Positions 6,743-13,167 of a DNA stretch of 16,960 bases are shown here, piece after piece. Where the stretch lies: the NCBI GenBank assembly GCA_964523005.1, contig CAZFZL010000027.1, positions 1 through 16,960 on the forward strand, in the 5' to 3' direction. Under the pieces are notes generated by a model. It did no database searches. It was not told where the DNA came from and saw only the letters and a program-made list of their open reading frames with translations. This DNA is from UMGS1307 sp964523005. GTDB lineage: Bacteria; Bacillota; Clostridia; Oscillospirales; CAG-382. Position numbers and translations under genes: made by a program. Numbering within the stretch: the stretch's first letter is position 1; every line of letters starts with the position of its first letter.

Positions 6743-7288
6743 ATGACAAATATACAAAACAGGCGAATAAAGCTGACTAAACAGCTCTTAAGAAACGCGC
6801 TTACTGATCTTCTTGGCGAAAAGGATATACACCGTATTTCAGTACGCGAGCTGTGCGAGGCTGCGGATGTGAGCAGAAGCACATTTTATAATTATTACGG
6901 CAGCCAATTTGAGCTGCTTACCGACATGGAGAACGACGTTATCGAACAGATCGGTAAAGCCATCATGAAAAACGAAACCAAAGATAAACGTATCATTGAG
7001 GACGCGTGCCGTTATCTCGAAAAAAATATTCGTTTTGCACGATTGCTGATGAATAACAACATCGATCCATCGTTTTCCGATAAACTGTTTGCGCTTCCTT
7101 ATTTACGTGAATCGGTCGAAAACCATATGAATGACACCAACAGTGAGATCGTCAACTGCTATTCCTATAATTTTCTCACCGGCGGCGTATATCAGGTCGT
7201 GCGCGTATGGTTGACAAAAGGAAGACGCGAAAGTCCGGAAGAGTTTGCCACGATACTCCACAATATCCTTGTACAGAGCGGAAAGTGA
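6743..7288 (+). CDS. TetR/AcrR family transcriptional regulator
   Basis: A 181-residue one-component regulator. Two in-frame ATGs exist at 6737 and 6743; the ribosome site AAGGTG (6730-6735) almost touches the first but is about 7 nt from the second, so 6743 is chosen (MTNIQNRRIKLTK). The N-terminal HTH covers about residues 8-55 (LLRNALTDLLGEKDIHRISV, then ADVSRSTFYNYYGSQFELL), the standard TetR helix-turn-helix with the FYNYY signature. The C-terminal ligand and dimer domain ends with YNFLTGGVYQVVRVWLTKG and SPEEFATIL, as in TetR_C_7/8-type regulators common in Firmicutes. It is divergent from an acyl-CoA synthetase gene, a usual arrangement for regulators of fatty-acid or lipid genes that sense an acyl-CoA; that ligand is inference. 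A strong terminator follows. Confidence 0.88.
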   Translation: MTNIQNRRIKLTKQLLRNALTDLLGEKDIHRISVRELCEAADVSRSTFYNYYGSQFELLTDMENDVIEQIGKAIMKNETKDKRIIEDACRYLEKNIRFARLLMNNNIDPSFSDKLFALPYLRESVENHMNDTNSEIVNCYSYNFLTGGVYQVVRVWLTKGRRESPEEFATILHNILVQSGK

Positions 7289-7317
7289 TTTTCACACACC
7301 ATACTTACGATCGCTGC

Positions 7318-7353
7318 CCGTTCCGGTAAAAAAACCGGAACGGTTTTTTGTTT
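7318..7353 (+). terminator. Intrinsic terminator of the TetR gene
   Basis: A perfect 10-bp stem (7318-7327 with 7334-7343, ccgttccggt) has a six-A loop and is followed by six T, G and three more T. It lies 29 nt after the TetR stop and ends just before the promoter of the metal operon, insulating the two units. Confidence 0.93.
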
Positions 7354-7358
7354 CCCCC

Positions 7359-7387
7359 TTGACAACAACATATGAACGTGCTATCAT
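7359..7387 (+). promoter_or_regulatory. Promoter of the metal-efflux operon
   Basis: TTGACA (7359-7364), a 17-nt spacer and TATCAT (7382-7387). It overlaps the operator at 7369-7390. The predicted start is near 7394, giving a leader of about 50 nt before ATG 7443. Confidence 0.75.
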
Positions 7388-7390
7388 ATG
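7369..7390 (+). promoter_or_regulatory. ArsR/SmtB-type operator
   Basis: Perfect 7-bp arms catatga (7369-7375) and tcatatg (7384-7390) are separated by 8 nt. The site resembles the 12-2-12 imperfect repeats (ATATGAAC-type) bound by SmtB, ZiaR and CadC. It occupies the spacer and the -10 box, so apo-repressor binding would exclude RNA polymerase and metal binding would release it. A weaker AT-rich repeat at about 7401-7422 could be a second site. Confidence 0.72.
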
Positions 7391-7442
7391 AGCAGACGTA
7401 AATATGAGTAAACACGAATATTAAAGTAAACCGGAGGAAAAA

Positions 7443-7799
7443 ATGCACGATCACGAAAATGTCTTAAAAAAAGTTAAAAACGAACTTCCGACTGATGAGC
7501 TGCTGTGCGATCTTGCTGATCTGTTTAAGCTGTTCGGCGATACGACACGAGCAAAAATACTGTTTTCGCTGTTCGAGTCGGAGATGTGCGTATGTGCGAT
7601 CTCAGAGCTGCTCGGCATGACACAGCCGGCGATCTCACATCAGCTTAAAACGCTCAAGGACGCAAATCTCGTCGCAAACAGGCGCGAAGGGAAGACAATA
7701 TATTATTTTCTTGCGGATGAGCATGTCAAAAAAATAATTGGTCAGGGCTTCGAGCATCTGATAGAGAAGAGAAACGAAGAAAATGAAAAAAACATATAA
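7443..7799 (+). CDS. ArsR/SmtB family metal-sensing repressor (CadC/ZiaR-like)
   Basis: A 118-residue winged-helix repressor starting at ATG 7443 after GGAGG (7433-7437). The recognition region is AISELLGMTQPAISHQLKTL (52-71), with the beta wing RREGKTIYYFL. Two kinds of metal ligand are visible. One is a Cys pair, C49-V-C51, at the alpha-3 position used by CadC and ArsR for thiophilic metals, with an extra Cys22 and a His-rich N terminus (MHDHEN). The other is D92-x-H94-x10-H105-x2-E108 in alpha-5, the exact SmtB/CadC zinc-site spacing. It probably senses Zn(II) and/or Cd(II)/Pb(II). It is the first gene of the operon with the HMA protein and the P-type ATPase, and its last 17 nt overlap the next gene. 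It most likely represses its own promoter through the 7369-7390 repeat. Confidence 0.93.
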   Translation: MHDHENVLKKVKNELPTDELLCDLADLFKLFGDTTRAKILFSLFESEMCVCAISELLGMTQPAISHQLKTLKDANLVANRREGKTIYYFLADEHVKKIIGQGFEHLIEKRNEENEKNI

Positions 7800-8004
7800 G
7801 CTCGAGGATCTCGACTGTGCTAACTGTGCGTTGAAAATAGAGGATGCTATCAGAAAGATCGACGGCGTGAAGGATGTCAGCGTGAATTTCATAATGCAGC
7901 ACCTCACACTCGAAGCAGACGACGAAGGATTTGAAGAAGTATTGAAAAGGGCGATAAAGGCAGCAAAGAAAGCAGAGCGCAGCTGCCGTATTATCGTACA
8001 GTGA
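7783..8004 (+). CDS. Stand-alone HMA-domain heavy-metal-binding protein
   Basis: A 73-residue single HMA (ferredoxin-like) domain. The metal motif is D11-C12-A-N-C15 after KLEDL; the DCxxC form is typical of the N-terminal domains of Zn/Cd/Pb ATPases rather than copper chaperones (MxCxxC). The rest fits the fold: AIRKIDGVKDVSVNFIMQHL, then an acidic helix and a C-terminal strand (RSCRIIVQ). The start ATG 7783 lies inside the repressor gene, 17 nt overlapping, so translation is probably coupled; no strong ribosome site is seen. The ATPase starts 4 nt after its stop and lacks its own HMA domain, so this protein probably works as its detached metal-binding domain or chaperone. That role is inference. 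Confidence 0.88.
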   Translation: MKKTYKLEDLDCANCALKIEDAIRKIDGVKDVSVNFIMQHLTLEADDEGFEEVLKRAIKAAKKAERSCRIIVQ

Positions 8005-8008
8005 TCAT

Positions 8009-9850
8009 ATGACACACAAACAAAAAATCACCGCGATAAGAATAACGGCGGCGCTGCTGCTGGGAGTGACAGCATATTTTCTACCCACCGAGGGGGTCGT
8101 AAGGCTCGTTTCGTTTTGCACGGTGTATCTTATCATCGGATATGATGTTGTGTGGGGTGCGGTAAGAAACATTTTTCACGGCCAGGTCTTCGATGAGGAA
8201 TTTCTCATGACTGCCGCAACGGCAGGCGCGTTCGCCGTCGGTGAATACCCGGAAGCGGCAGGTGTTATGCTGTTTTATCAGCTCGGTGAGCTGCTCCAGA
8301 GCTTAGCCATCGGCAAAAGTCGTAAATCGATAGCGTCGCTTATGGATATACGTCCCGAAAGCGCCGTCGTCATCCGAAACGGAGAAGAGCTGACGGTATC
8401 GCCGGAGGAAGTCGCTGTCGGTGAGACAGTGACAGTCAGACCGGGCGAAAAGATACCGCTTGACGGCGTAATAATTGACGGTAATACATCGGTCAATACA
8501 TCGGCACTTACAGGCGAAAGCCTGCCGGTCGATAAAACGGTCGGAGACAGCGTCGTGAGCGGAACCATCAACCTCAGCACCGTGATCCGCATAAGAACGG
8601 CCAGCCTGTACAGCGAAAGCACGGTCGCGAAGATACTTGAGCTGATCGAAAACTCGTCATCAAAAAAGGCAAGAGCAGAGAGCTTGATCACGCGCTTCGC
8701 CAAATGGTATACGCCGTGTGTTGTCGCCGGCGCGCTGCTGCTCGCGCTCATACCGCCGCTCGTGTTCGCGCAGGAGTGGCAGGTGTGGATAAACCGTGCA
8801 CTGATATTTTTGATGGTATCGTGTCCGTGTGCGCTCGTCGTATCAGTCCCCCTCACGTTTTTCGGCGGGATAGGCGGCGCGTCGCGCCGCGGAATACTCA
8901 TAAAAGGCGCAAACCATATGGAGACGCTCGCAAAAGCCGATGCCTTCCTCTTCGATAAGACCGGAACGCTTACGCGGGGCACGTTCAGTGTCAATGCAAT
9001 ACATCCGAAGGACATCTCCGAAGCCGAGCTGCTCGACATAGCCGCCGCCGCGGAAAGCTATTCTACTCACCCGGTCGCGCTCTCGATCATCGCGGCTCAC
9101 GGCGGTCACATCGATACCTCACGCATTTCACAGACGCAGGAGCTGTCCGGCGAGGGCGTGAAAGCAGTCATTGACGGGAAAGCCTATTATGTCGGAAACG
9201 GTGTGCTTATGGACTCTGCCGGCGCTCAGTGGCATCCATGCCATCTTACCGGCACCGTGATACATATATCGCGTGACGCTGAGTATCTGGGGCATATCGT
9301 CATAAACGATCAGATCAAGCCCGATTCGGCGCAGGCGGTTTCGGCGTTGAAAAATCTCGGTGTGAAAAAAACAGTCATGCTCACAGGTGACGCGGAAAAA
9401 GCAGCCTCGGCGGTCGCAAAGGAAGCAGGCGTAGACGAATACCGCTCGCAGCTTCTGCCTGCTCAGAAGGTTGAAGCCGTCGAAGCGCTCATCGAAGAGG
9501 GATATGTCACCGCCTTTGCCGGCGACGGAATAAACGACGCTCCGGTGCTCGCGCGTGCCAATGTCGGTATAGCTATGGGCGCGATGGGAAGCGACGCGGC
9601 GATCGAATCGGCTGACGTTGTGCTTATGGACGACAAGCCGTCAAAGCTGCCGCTTGCACTTGAGATATGTAGAAAAACAATGCGTATAGTCAGACAGAAT
9701 ATCGCATTCTCGCTCGGCGTGAAGGCGTTGATACTGATATTGACGGCCCTTGGCCTTACGAATATGTGGATAGCCGTGTTCGGTGACGTAGGAGTAATGC
9801 TGCTCGCCGTGCTCAACGCTTCGCGGACGATGATCGTAAGGCGCACATGA
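8009..9850 (+). CDS. cadA: P1B-type heavy-metal-translocating ATPase (Zn/Cd/Pb export type) without N-terminal HMA
   Basis: A 613-residue inner-membrane pump that exports soft divalent metals at the cost of ATP. All core motifs are present: actuator TGES (168-171), membrane SCPCALV with C272-P-C274, phosphorylation DKTGTLT (Asp 316), nucleotide-domain HP (354-355), hinge GDGINDAP (505-512). The last membrane helices carry K572 and D593 (NMWIAVFGDVGVMLL), the residue pair characteristic of the P1B-2 ZntA/CadA group and absent from copper pumps. Eight membrane helices are expected, two of them at the N terminus (residues about 8-45). Members usually carry one or more fused HMA domains; here the protein begins directly at the first helix and the HMA is the separate gene 4 nt upstream. 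No ribosome site is obvious, so it is likely translated by coupling. Exact metal specificity is not provable from sequence. Confidence 0.94.
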   Translation: MTHKQKITAIRITAALLLGVTAYFLPTEGVVRLVSFCTVYLIIGYDVVWGAVRNIFHGQVFDEEFLMTAATAGAFAVGEYPEAAGVMLFYQLGELLQSLAIGKSRKSIASLMDIRPESAVVIRNGEELTVSPEEVAVGETVTVRPGEKIPLDGVIIDGNTSVNTSALTGESLPVDKTVGDSVVSGTINLSTVIRIRTASLYSESTVAKILELIENSSSKKARAESLITRFAKWYTPCVVAGALLLALIPPLVFAQEWQVWINRALIFLMVSCPCALVVSVPLTFFGGIGGASRRGILIKGANHMETLAKADAFLFDKTGTLTRGTFSVNAIHPKDISEAELLDIAAAAESYSTHPVALSIIAAHGGHIDTSRISQTQELSGEGVKAVIDGKAYYVGNGVLMDSAGAQWHPCHLTGTVIHISRDAEYLGHIVINDQIKPDSAQAVSALKNLGVKKTVMLTGDAEKAASAVAKEAGVDEYRSQLLPAQKVEAVEALIEEGYVTAFAGDGINDAPVLARANVGIAMGAMGSDAAIESADVVLMDDKPSKLPLALEICRKTMRIVRQNIAFSLGVKALILILTALGLTNMWIAVFGDVGVMLLAVLNASRTMIVRRT

Positions 9851-9866
9851 CGGTATTGTTATCGTT

Positions 9867-9913
9867 CGGCTCTTTTGTATTTACAGGAGCCGAGGCATTA
9901 TGTGTTATGCCTC
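9867..9913 (+). terminator. Two small hairpins after the ATPase gene
   Basis: cggctc (9867-9872) pairs with gagccg (9887-9892) across a 14-nt loop, and gaggcat (9892-9898) pairs with atgcctc (9907-9913) across an 8-nt loop. The two stems share one base and could compete. Neither is followed by a U tract, so termination is only suggested by the position between the ATPase stop and the next promoter. Confidence 0.35.
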
Positions 9914-9942
9914 TTGACTTGACGGCGCCGATATGTTAAAAT
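9914..9942 (+). promoter_or_regulatory. Promoter of the ACT-DUF711 operon
   Basis: TTGACT (9914-9919), a 17-nt spacer and TAAAAT (9937-9942). The predicted start is near 9949, about 23 nt before the ACT gene. The -35 directly follows the second small hairpin. Confidence 0.72.
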
Positions 9943-9971
9943 CAGAAAAACTAAAGAAGGAAACTTAATAA

Positions 9972-10241
9972 ATGAACGCTGTAATAACAGTCACCGGAAA
10001 AGACAGCATGGGCATTATCGCCAAGGTCAGCACGAAGTGCTTCGAATACGGAGCGAACATCGTAGACGTTTCACAAAGCGTTATGCGCGAGTATTTCGCG
10101 ATGATGATGCTCGTGGAGATTGATGCGCTCACGATCGGCTTCGGCGATTTCGTTGACGTGCTCAAAAAGCTCGGCGAGGATAACGGCCTGACAATACACA
10201 CCATGCACGAAGATATTTTCAACTCCATGCACAGGATATGA
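9972..10241 (+). CDS. ACT domain-containing protein (UPF0237 type)
   Basis: An 89-residue protein that is a single ACT domain: AVITVTGKDSMGIIAKVST, the usual first strand and Gly-Ile turn, then the helix and strand YGANIVDVSQSVM, then FAMMMLVEID. ACT domains bind small ligands, often amino acids, at dimer interfaces. This stand-alone family (UPF0237, distantly like GcvR) has no settled function. The start ATG 9972 has AGAAGG at 9955-9960. The DUF711 gene follows 12 nt downstream on the same transcript, the standard partner in Firmicutes, suggesting that it senses a ligand for or acts with that protein. That link rests on gene order. Confidence 0.88.
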   Translation: MNAVITVTGKDSMGIIAKVSTKCFEYGANIVDVSQSVMREYFAMMMLVEIDALTIGFGDFVDVLKKLGEDNGLTIHTMHEDIFNSMHRI

Positions 10242-10253
10242 AAAGGGAATACT

Positions 10254-11612
10254 ATGCTGAATTTTTCTGATATACTTGAAACGGTCAATATGATCGACCG
10301 CGAGCACCTTGATGTGCGCACGGTGACGATGGGCATATCGCTGCTCGACTGTGCTTCGGACAGCCCCGATAAGCTGTACACACGCGTTTACGACAAGATC
10401 ACGTCGTGCGCAAAAGAGCTCGTGCCGACTGTCAACGCCATAGAAAAAGAATACGGGATACCGATAATCCATAAGCGCGTATCCGTCACGCCTGTCTCGC
10501 TTATCGGCGGTTGTCTTGACTGCGACGGCTATGTCCGTCTTGCCGAAACACTCGACCGCGCCGCGCACAGTGTCGGGATCAACTTCATCGGCGGCTTCTC
10601 TGCGCTCGTACAAAAGGGCATGACACGCACCGAGCGCGTGATGCTCGATGCGATACCGCAGGCGCTTGCATCAACTCAGCTTGTATGCTCAAGCGTAAAT
10701 GTCGGCTCGACAAAAAGCGGCATCAACATGGATGCCGTAATGATCATGGGCGAAAAAATAAAGCAGGCGGCGTACCTGACACGCGACGACAGCTCAATCG
10801 GCTGTGCAAAGCTCGTAGTGTTTGCGAATGTTCCCGAAGACAACCCCTTCATGGCAGGCGCTTTCCACGGCGTCGGTGAAGCTGAATGCTGTATAAACGT
10901 CGGCGTTTCCGGCCCCGGTGTCGTCGCACAGGCGGTCAAGGGCTGCAAGGGCAGGGATTTCTCTTATCTTGCAGAGACTATCAAAAAAACAGCCTTCAAA
11001 ATTACCCGTATGGGACAGCTTGTCGCAGCAGAAGCATCACAACGCCTCGGCGTTGATTTCGGTATCGTCGACCTCTCGCTCGCGCCCACTCCGGCAGTCG
11101 GCGACTCTGTTGCCGATATACTCGAAGCGATGGGACTTGAACGCTGCGGCACACATGGAACCACCGCCGCTCTCGCGCTTCTCAACGACGCGGTGAAAAA
11201 AGGCGGCTCAATGGCTTCATCGCACGTCGGCGGACTTTCCGGCGCGTTCATCCCCGTGTCGGAAGACCGCGGCATGATCGAAGCGGTTGAAACGGGCGCA
11301 CTGACGATAGAAAAACTCGAAGCTATGACATCGGTATGCTCGGTCGGACTCGATATGATCGCAGTCCCCGGCAGCACGAGCGCTAAAACCATAAGCGCAA
11401 TAATCGCCGACGAAGCGGCGATAGGCGTTATAAACGGAAAGACTACGGCGGTCAGGATCATACCGGCGTACGGAAAAGAAGCCGGCGACAGTGTGGAGTT
11501 CGGCGGACTGCTCGGAAGAGCACCCGTGATGAAACTGAGCGCCTTCGGCAGCGACGAGTTCATCGAACGCGGCGGCAGGATCCCTGCGCCGATACACAGC
11601 CTGAGAAACTGA
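10254..11612 (+). CDS. DUF711 / UPF0210 (PFL family) protein
   Basis: A 452-residue cytosolic protein starting at ATG 10254, preceded by AAAAGGGA. It matches the UPF0210/DUF711 family, described as related to pyruvate formate-lyase-like folds, by its length and conserved blocks: VRTVTMGISLLDC near the N terminus, HKRVSVTPVSLIGG, FIGGFSALVQKGMT, CSSVNVGSTKSGINMDAV, VGEAECCINVGVSGPGV, DLSLAPTPAVGDSVADILE and the C-terminal GGLLGRAPVMKLS. The Gly/Ser-rich segments suggest a ligand-binding alpha/beta enzyme fold. No reaction is established, and I see no glycyl-radical motif that would make it a true formate lyase. It is paired with the ACT protein. The minus-strand small gene converges 24 nt away, with no clear terminator between. 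Confidence 0.92.
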   Translation: MLNFSDILETVNMIDREHLDVRTVTMGISLLDCASDSPDKLYTRVYDKITSCAKELVPTVNAIEKEYGIPIIHKRVSVTPVSLIGGCLDCDGYVRLAETLDRAAHSVGINFIGGFSALVQKGMTRTERVMLDAIPQALASTQLVCSSVNVGSTKSGINMDAVMIMGEKIKQAAYLTRDDSSIGCAKLVVFANVPEDNPFMAGAFHGVGEAECCINVGVSGPGVVAQAVKGCKGRDFSYLAETIKKTAFKITRMGQLVAAEASQRLGVDFGIVDLSLAPTPAVGDSVADILEAMGLERCGTHGTTAALALLNDAVKKGGSMASSHVGGLSGAFIPVSEDRGMIEAVETGALTIEKLEAMTSVCSVGLDMIAVPGSTSAKTISAIIADEAAIGVINGKTTAVRIIPAYGKEAGDSVEFGGLLGRAPVMKLSAFGSDEFIERGGRIPAPIHSLRN

Positions 11613-11636
11613 AAAAGAGCGCGGCAGGGGCACCGT

Positions 11637-11873
11637 TCAGTGGTGATAATTCTTCATCATTACGGTGTACTGCTCAAACAGTCCCATGTATTTTTTGTAT
11701 TTCTTTTCGTCAAGCGCACCGGAGCAGTACAGCTGTTCGGTGCGCTTTCCTAATTTTTCACGCGCCGCGTGAGCGGTGCTTTTGTAGTTGTTTGAAAGGT
11801 TCGCGTCTATCTCGCCCACGATCGCCTCAAGCTCTCTTTGAGCCTTGTTCATAAACAGCTTCACTCTTCGCAT
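11637..11873 (-). CDS. Small hypothetical protein, coupled to trmO
   Basis: I do not recognise this 78-residue protein. It is basic and helical. Its most distinctive part is STAHAAREKLGKRTEQLY, followed by LDEKKYKKYMGLFEQYT and a C-terminal KNYHH. No membrane helix or signal peptide is visible. The ATG at 11873 overlaps the end of trmO by 13 nt; an AAAGGA lies only about 2 nt before it. A second ATG at 11852 (MNKAQRELEAIVG) is an alternative start giving 71 residues. It is the last gene of the nitroreductase-trmO unit and is likely translated by coupling. Confidence 0.65.
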   Translation of the reverse strand: MRRVKLFMNKAQRELEAIVGEIDANLSNNYKSTAHAAREKLGKRTEQLYCSGALDEKKYKKYMGLFEQYTVMMKNYHH

Positions 11874-12553
11874 ATCCTTTCCGTACTCACGACTTCAAGA
11901 ACGCCGTTTTTTACAGTGAACCCGATGTTCACACCGGCGAACGTCATTTTGTATATTCTTTCGGGATCGTCCTGATACTGTACTCGCGCGTCGAGCGAAA
12001 GAACGTGTCTGAGTGCTTCGCGTTTTCCGGCAGAAATAAGCTCTTCGAGCGATACCGGAAACACTATCTCAAGCGCCTTGTCCTCCGGAGAAAAGCCTCT
12101 TTGCGCGTCGGGTATGCTGTCGGTGTACGGCAGATAGGGCTTTATATCGTATATCGGTGTGCCGTCGAGCAAGTCGGCGCCGAGTACGTATATTACCGGC
12201 CCTTCCGGTGTCTTTTGCTCGATGCGGTCTATTTTCACGCATGACAGACCGAGACTGTTCGGTCTGAACGGCGAGCGTGTGGCGAAAACTCCCACGCGCT
12301 TGTTTCCGCCGAGCCGCGGCGGGCGCACCGTCGGCGTGAACGATTCGTACGGCGCCTGCGAGAAGTGCCATATGAGCCATATGTGTGAGAAGCCGTCAAG
12401 CCCGCGAAGCGCGTCGGCGTTTCGGTATTTTTTTTCAAATACGATCTTCGCCGACAGCTCCATGACCGTTCCGCTTTGGCGCGGGATACCGAACTTGCCG
12501 CCGAAGTCGCTCCTGATATGGGCTATCGGCTGTATAAGAGCGTTATCTTCCAT
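11861..12553 (-). CDS. trmO: tRNA (N6-threonylcarbamoyladenosine37-N6)-methyltransferase TrmO
   Basis: A 230-residue SAM-dependent enzyme that methylates t6A37 to m6t6A37 in ACY-decoding tRNAs (TsaA/UPF0066 family, a single beta-barrel-type fold). Signature blocks are IAHIRSDFGGKFGIPRQSG near the N terminus, GFSHIWLIWHF (54-64), ATRSPFRPNSLGLS (91-104) and DLLDGTPIYDIKPYLPY (127-143). The C-terminal part carries the extra domain seen in longer members. The frame runs further upstream, but the start is ATG 12553, the first codon before the conserved N terminus (MEDNALIQPIAHI), with AGG about 6 nt before it. Its ATG overlaps the nitroreductase stop by one base (TGATG), so the two are translationally coupled. 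The enzyme is cytosolic. Confidence 0.92.
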   Translation of the reverse strand: MEDNALIQPIAHIRSDFGGKFGIPRQSGTVMELSAKIVFEKKYRNADALRGLDGFSHIWLIWHFSQAPYESFTPTVRPPRLGGNKRVGVFATRSPFRPNSLGLSCVKIDRIEQKTPEGPVIYVLGADLLDGTPIYDIKPYLPYTDSIPDAQRGFSPEDKALEIVFPVSLEELISAGKREALRHVLSLDARVQYQDDPERIYKMTFAGVNIGFTVKNGVLEVVSTERICEE

Positions 12554-13083
12554 CAACCTATTATCCTGTAATAGCCATCTTTTCTCGGCTTCGCCGGGCG
12601 TATCGCTCCAGGTGCCGGATAGCCGAGAATACAATGACCTATACCCTCGTATTCGTCGCCTACGCCCCATTCTCTGCACATCGCTCTGCCCTCCGGCGTT
12701 TCGAATTCCTCTTTCGCGCGATGTATCCAGCAGCCGCCGAGTTCGAGCGATGCAGCTGCGTTGAGCATATTTCCGATCACGAGGCTTCCGTCCTCAACGT
12801 AAGTGCGCACGTTCCTGTCTGCGAATACTGCGATAACCACCGGCGCGCCGTAAAACGGATCGCCGGAAGCGCCGGGCATAAACGAACGGTTCAGCTCCGA
12901 TAGCTTTTTTATCGTCTTTGCATCGCGCAGCGCGACGATCAGCGGAGACTGACGGTTCATGCCTGTCGGCGCGAAAGTACCGGCTTCAAGCACGGCTTTA
13001 AGCTCGTCGTCACTTATCATCCCGTCCTTAAAAGCGCGGACGCTACGCCTTGCCTCAAGGTTTTTCAAAGCATCGTTTGTCAT
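12553..13083 (-). CDS. Nitroreductase family protein (FMN-dependent)
   Basis: A 176-residue NAD(P)H-dependent FMN oxidoreductase-type protein, probably a homodimer that reduces nitro or quinone compounds; the physiological substrate is unknown. The FMN phosphate-binding ARRSVRAFK is at 11-19, the second FMN contact APTGMNRQSP at 38-47, and APVVIAVFAD and the later GxxxxHCILGYP strand match the family. The start is ATG 13083 with AGGAG upstream at the proper distance; an upstream ATG at 13167 would lie across the promoter and terminator and is rejected. It is the first gene of the nitroreductase-trmO-small protein unit, with its own promoter at 13139-13167. Confidence 0.88.
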   Translation of the reverse strand: MTNDALKNLEARRSVRAFKDGMISDDELKAVLEAGTFAPTGMNRQSPLIVALRDAKTIKKLSELNRSFMPGASGDPFYGAPVVIAVFADRNVRTYVEDGSLVIGNMLNAAASLELGGCWIHRAKEEFETPEGRAMCREWGVGDEYEGIGHCILGYPAPGAIRPAKPRKDGYYRIIG

Positions 13084-13105
13084 GGCTGTCTCTCCTGTAA
13101 AAAAT

Positions 13106-13141
13106 AATAACGGTACGGAAAATAATATCCGTACCGTTATT
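13106..13141 (-). terminator. Intrinsic terminator of the DUF4434 lipoprotein gene
   Basis: A perfect 14-bp stem (13106-13119 with 13128-13141, aataacggtacgga) with an 8-nt loop. Read on the minus strand it is followed by attatttttt. It lies about 22 nt after the lipoprotein stop codon. Its upstream arm overlaps the -10 and predicted start of the nitroreductase promoter. Confidence 0.85.
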
Positions 13142-13167
13142 TTATCACTGTTTTCTTTTTGTGTCAA
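13139..13167 (-). promoter_or_regulatory. Nitroreductase promoter overlapping a stop codon and a terminator
   Basis: On the minus strand TTGACA (13167-13162), a 17-nt spacer and TAAAAT (13144-13139). The TGA inside TTGACA is the stop codon of the lipoprotein gene. The predicted start near 13132 lies inside the first arm of the terminator stem, so transcripts from here would lack most of that arm. Confidence 0.7.

Noticed and set aside
8278..9039. A 253-codon open frame on the minus strand inside the P-type ATPase gene.
   Set aside because: It lies wholly opposite a gene with all ATPase motifs; its Ser/Pro/Thr-rich composition is that of an antisense frame and it has no ribosome site.
9867..9913. 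A riboswitch upstream of the ACT gene.
   Set aside because: The paired elements lie upstream of the predicted promoter (9914-9942), so they would not be in the ACT-DUF711 leader, which is only about 23 nt.
10964..11563. A 199-codon minus-strand frame inside the DUF711 gene.
   Set aside because: Antisense shadow of a well-conserved coding sequence, low-complexity composition and no start signal.
10254..11612. Pyruvate formate-lyase based on the PFL family name.
   Set aside because: Length is about 450 residues instead of about 750 and no glycyl-radical motif is visible; it matches UPF0210/DUF711.
12554..12679. Extended N terminus for TrmO (42 extra residues, Arg-rich).
   Set aside because: This stretch is the end of the nitroreductase gene in another frame; TrmO homology begins at ATG 12553, which overlaps the nitroreductase stop as TGATG.
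12159..12764. A 201-codon plus-strand frame spanning trmO and nitroreductase.
   Set aside because: It opposes two recognised, coupled genes and carries no motif or ribosome site.
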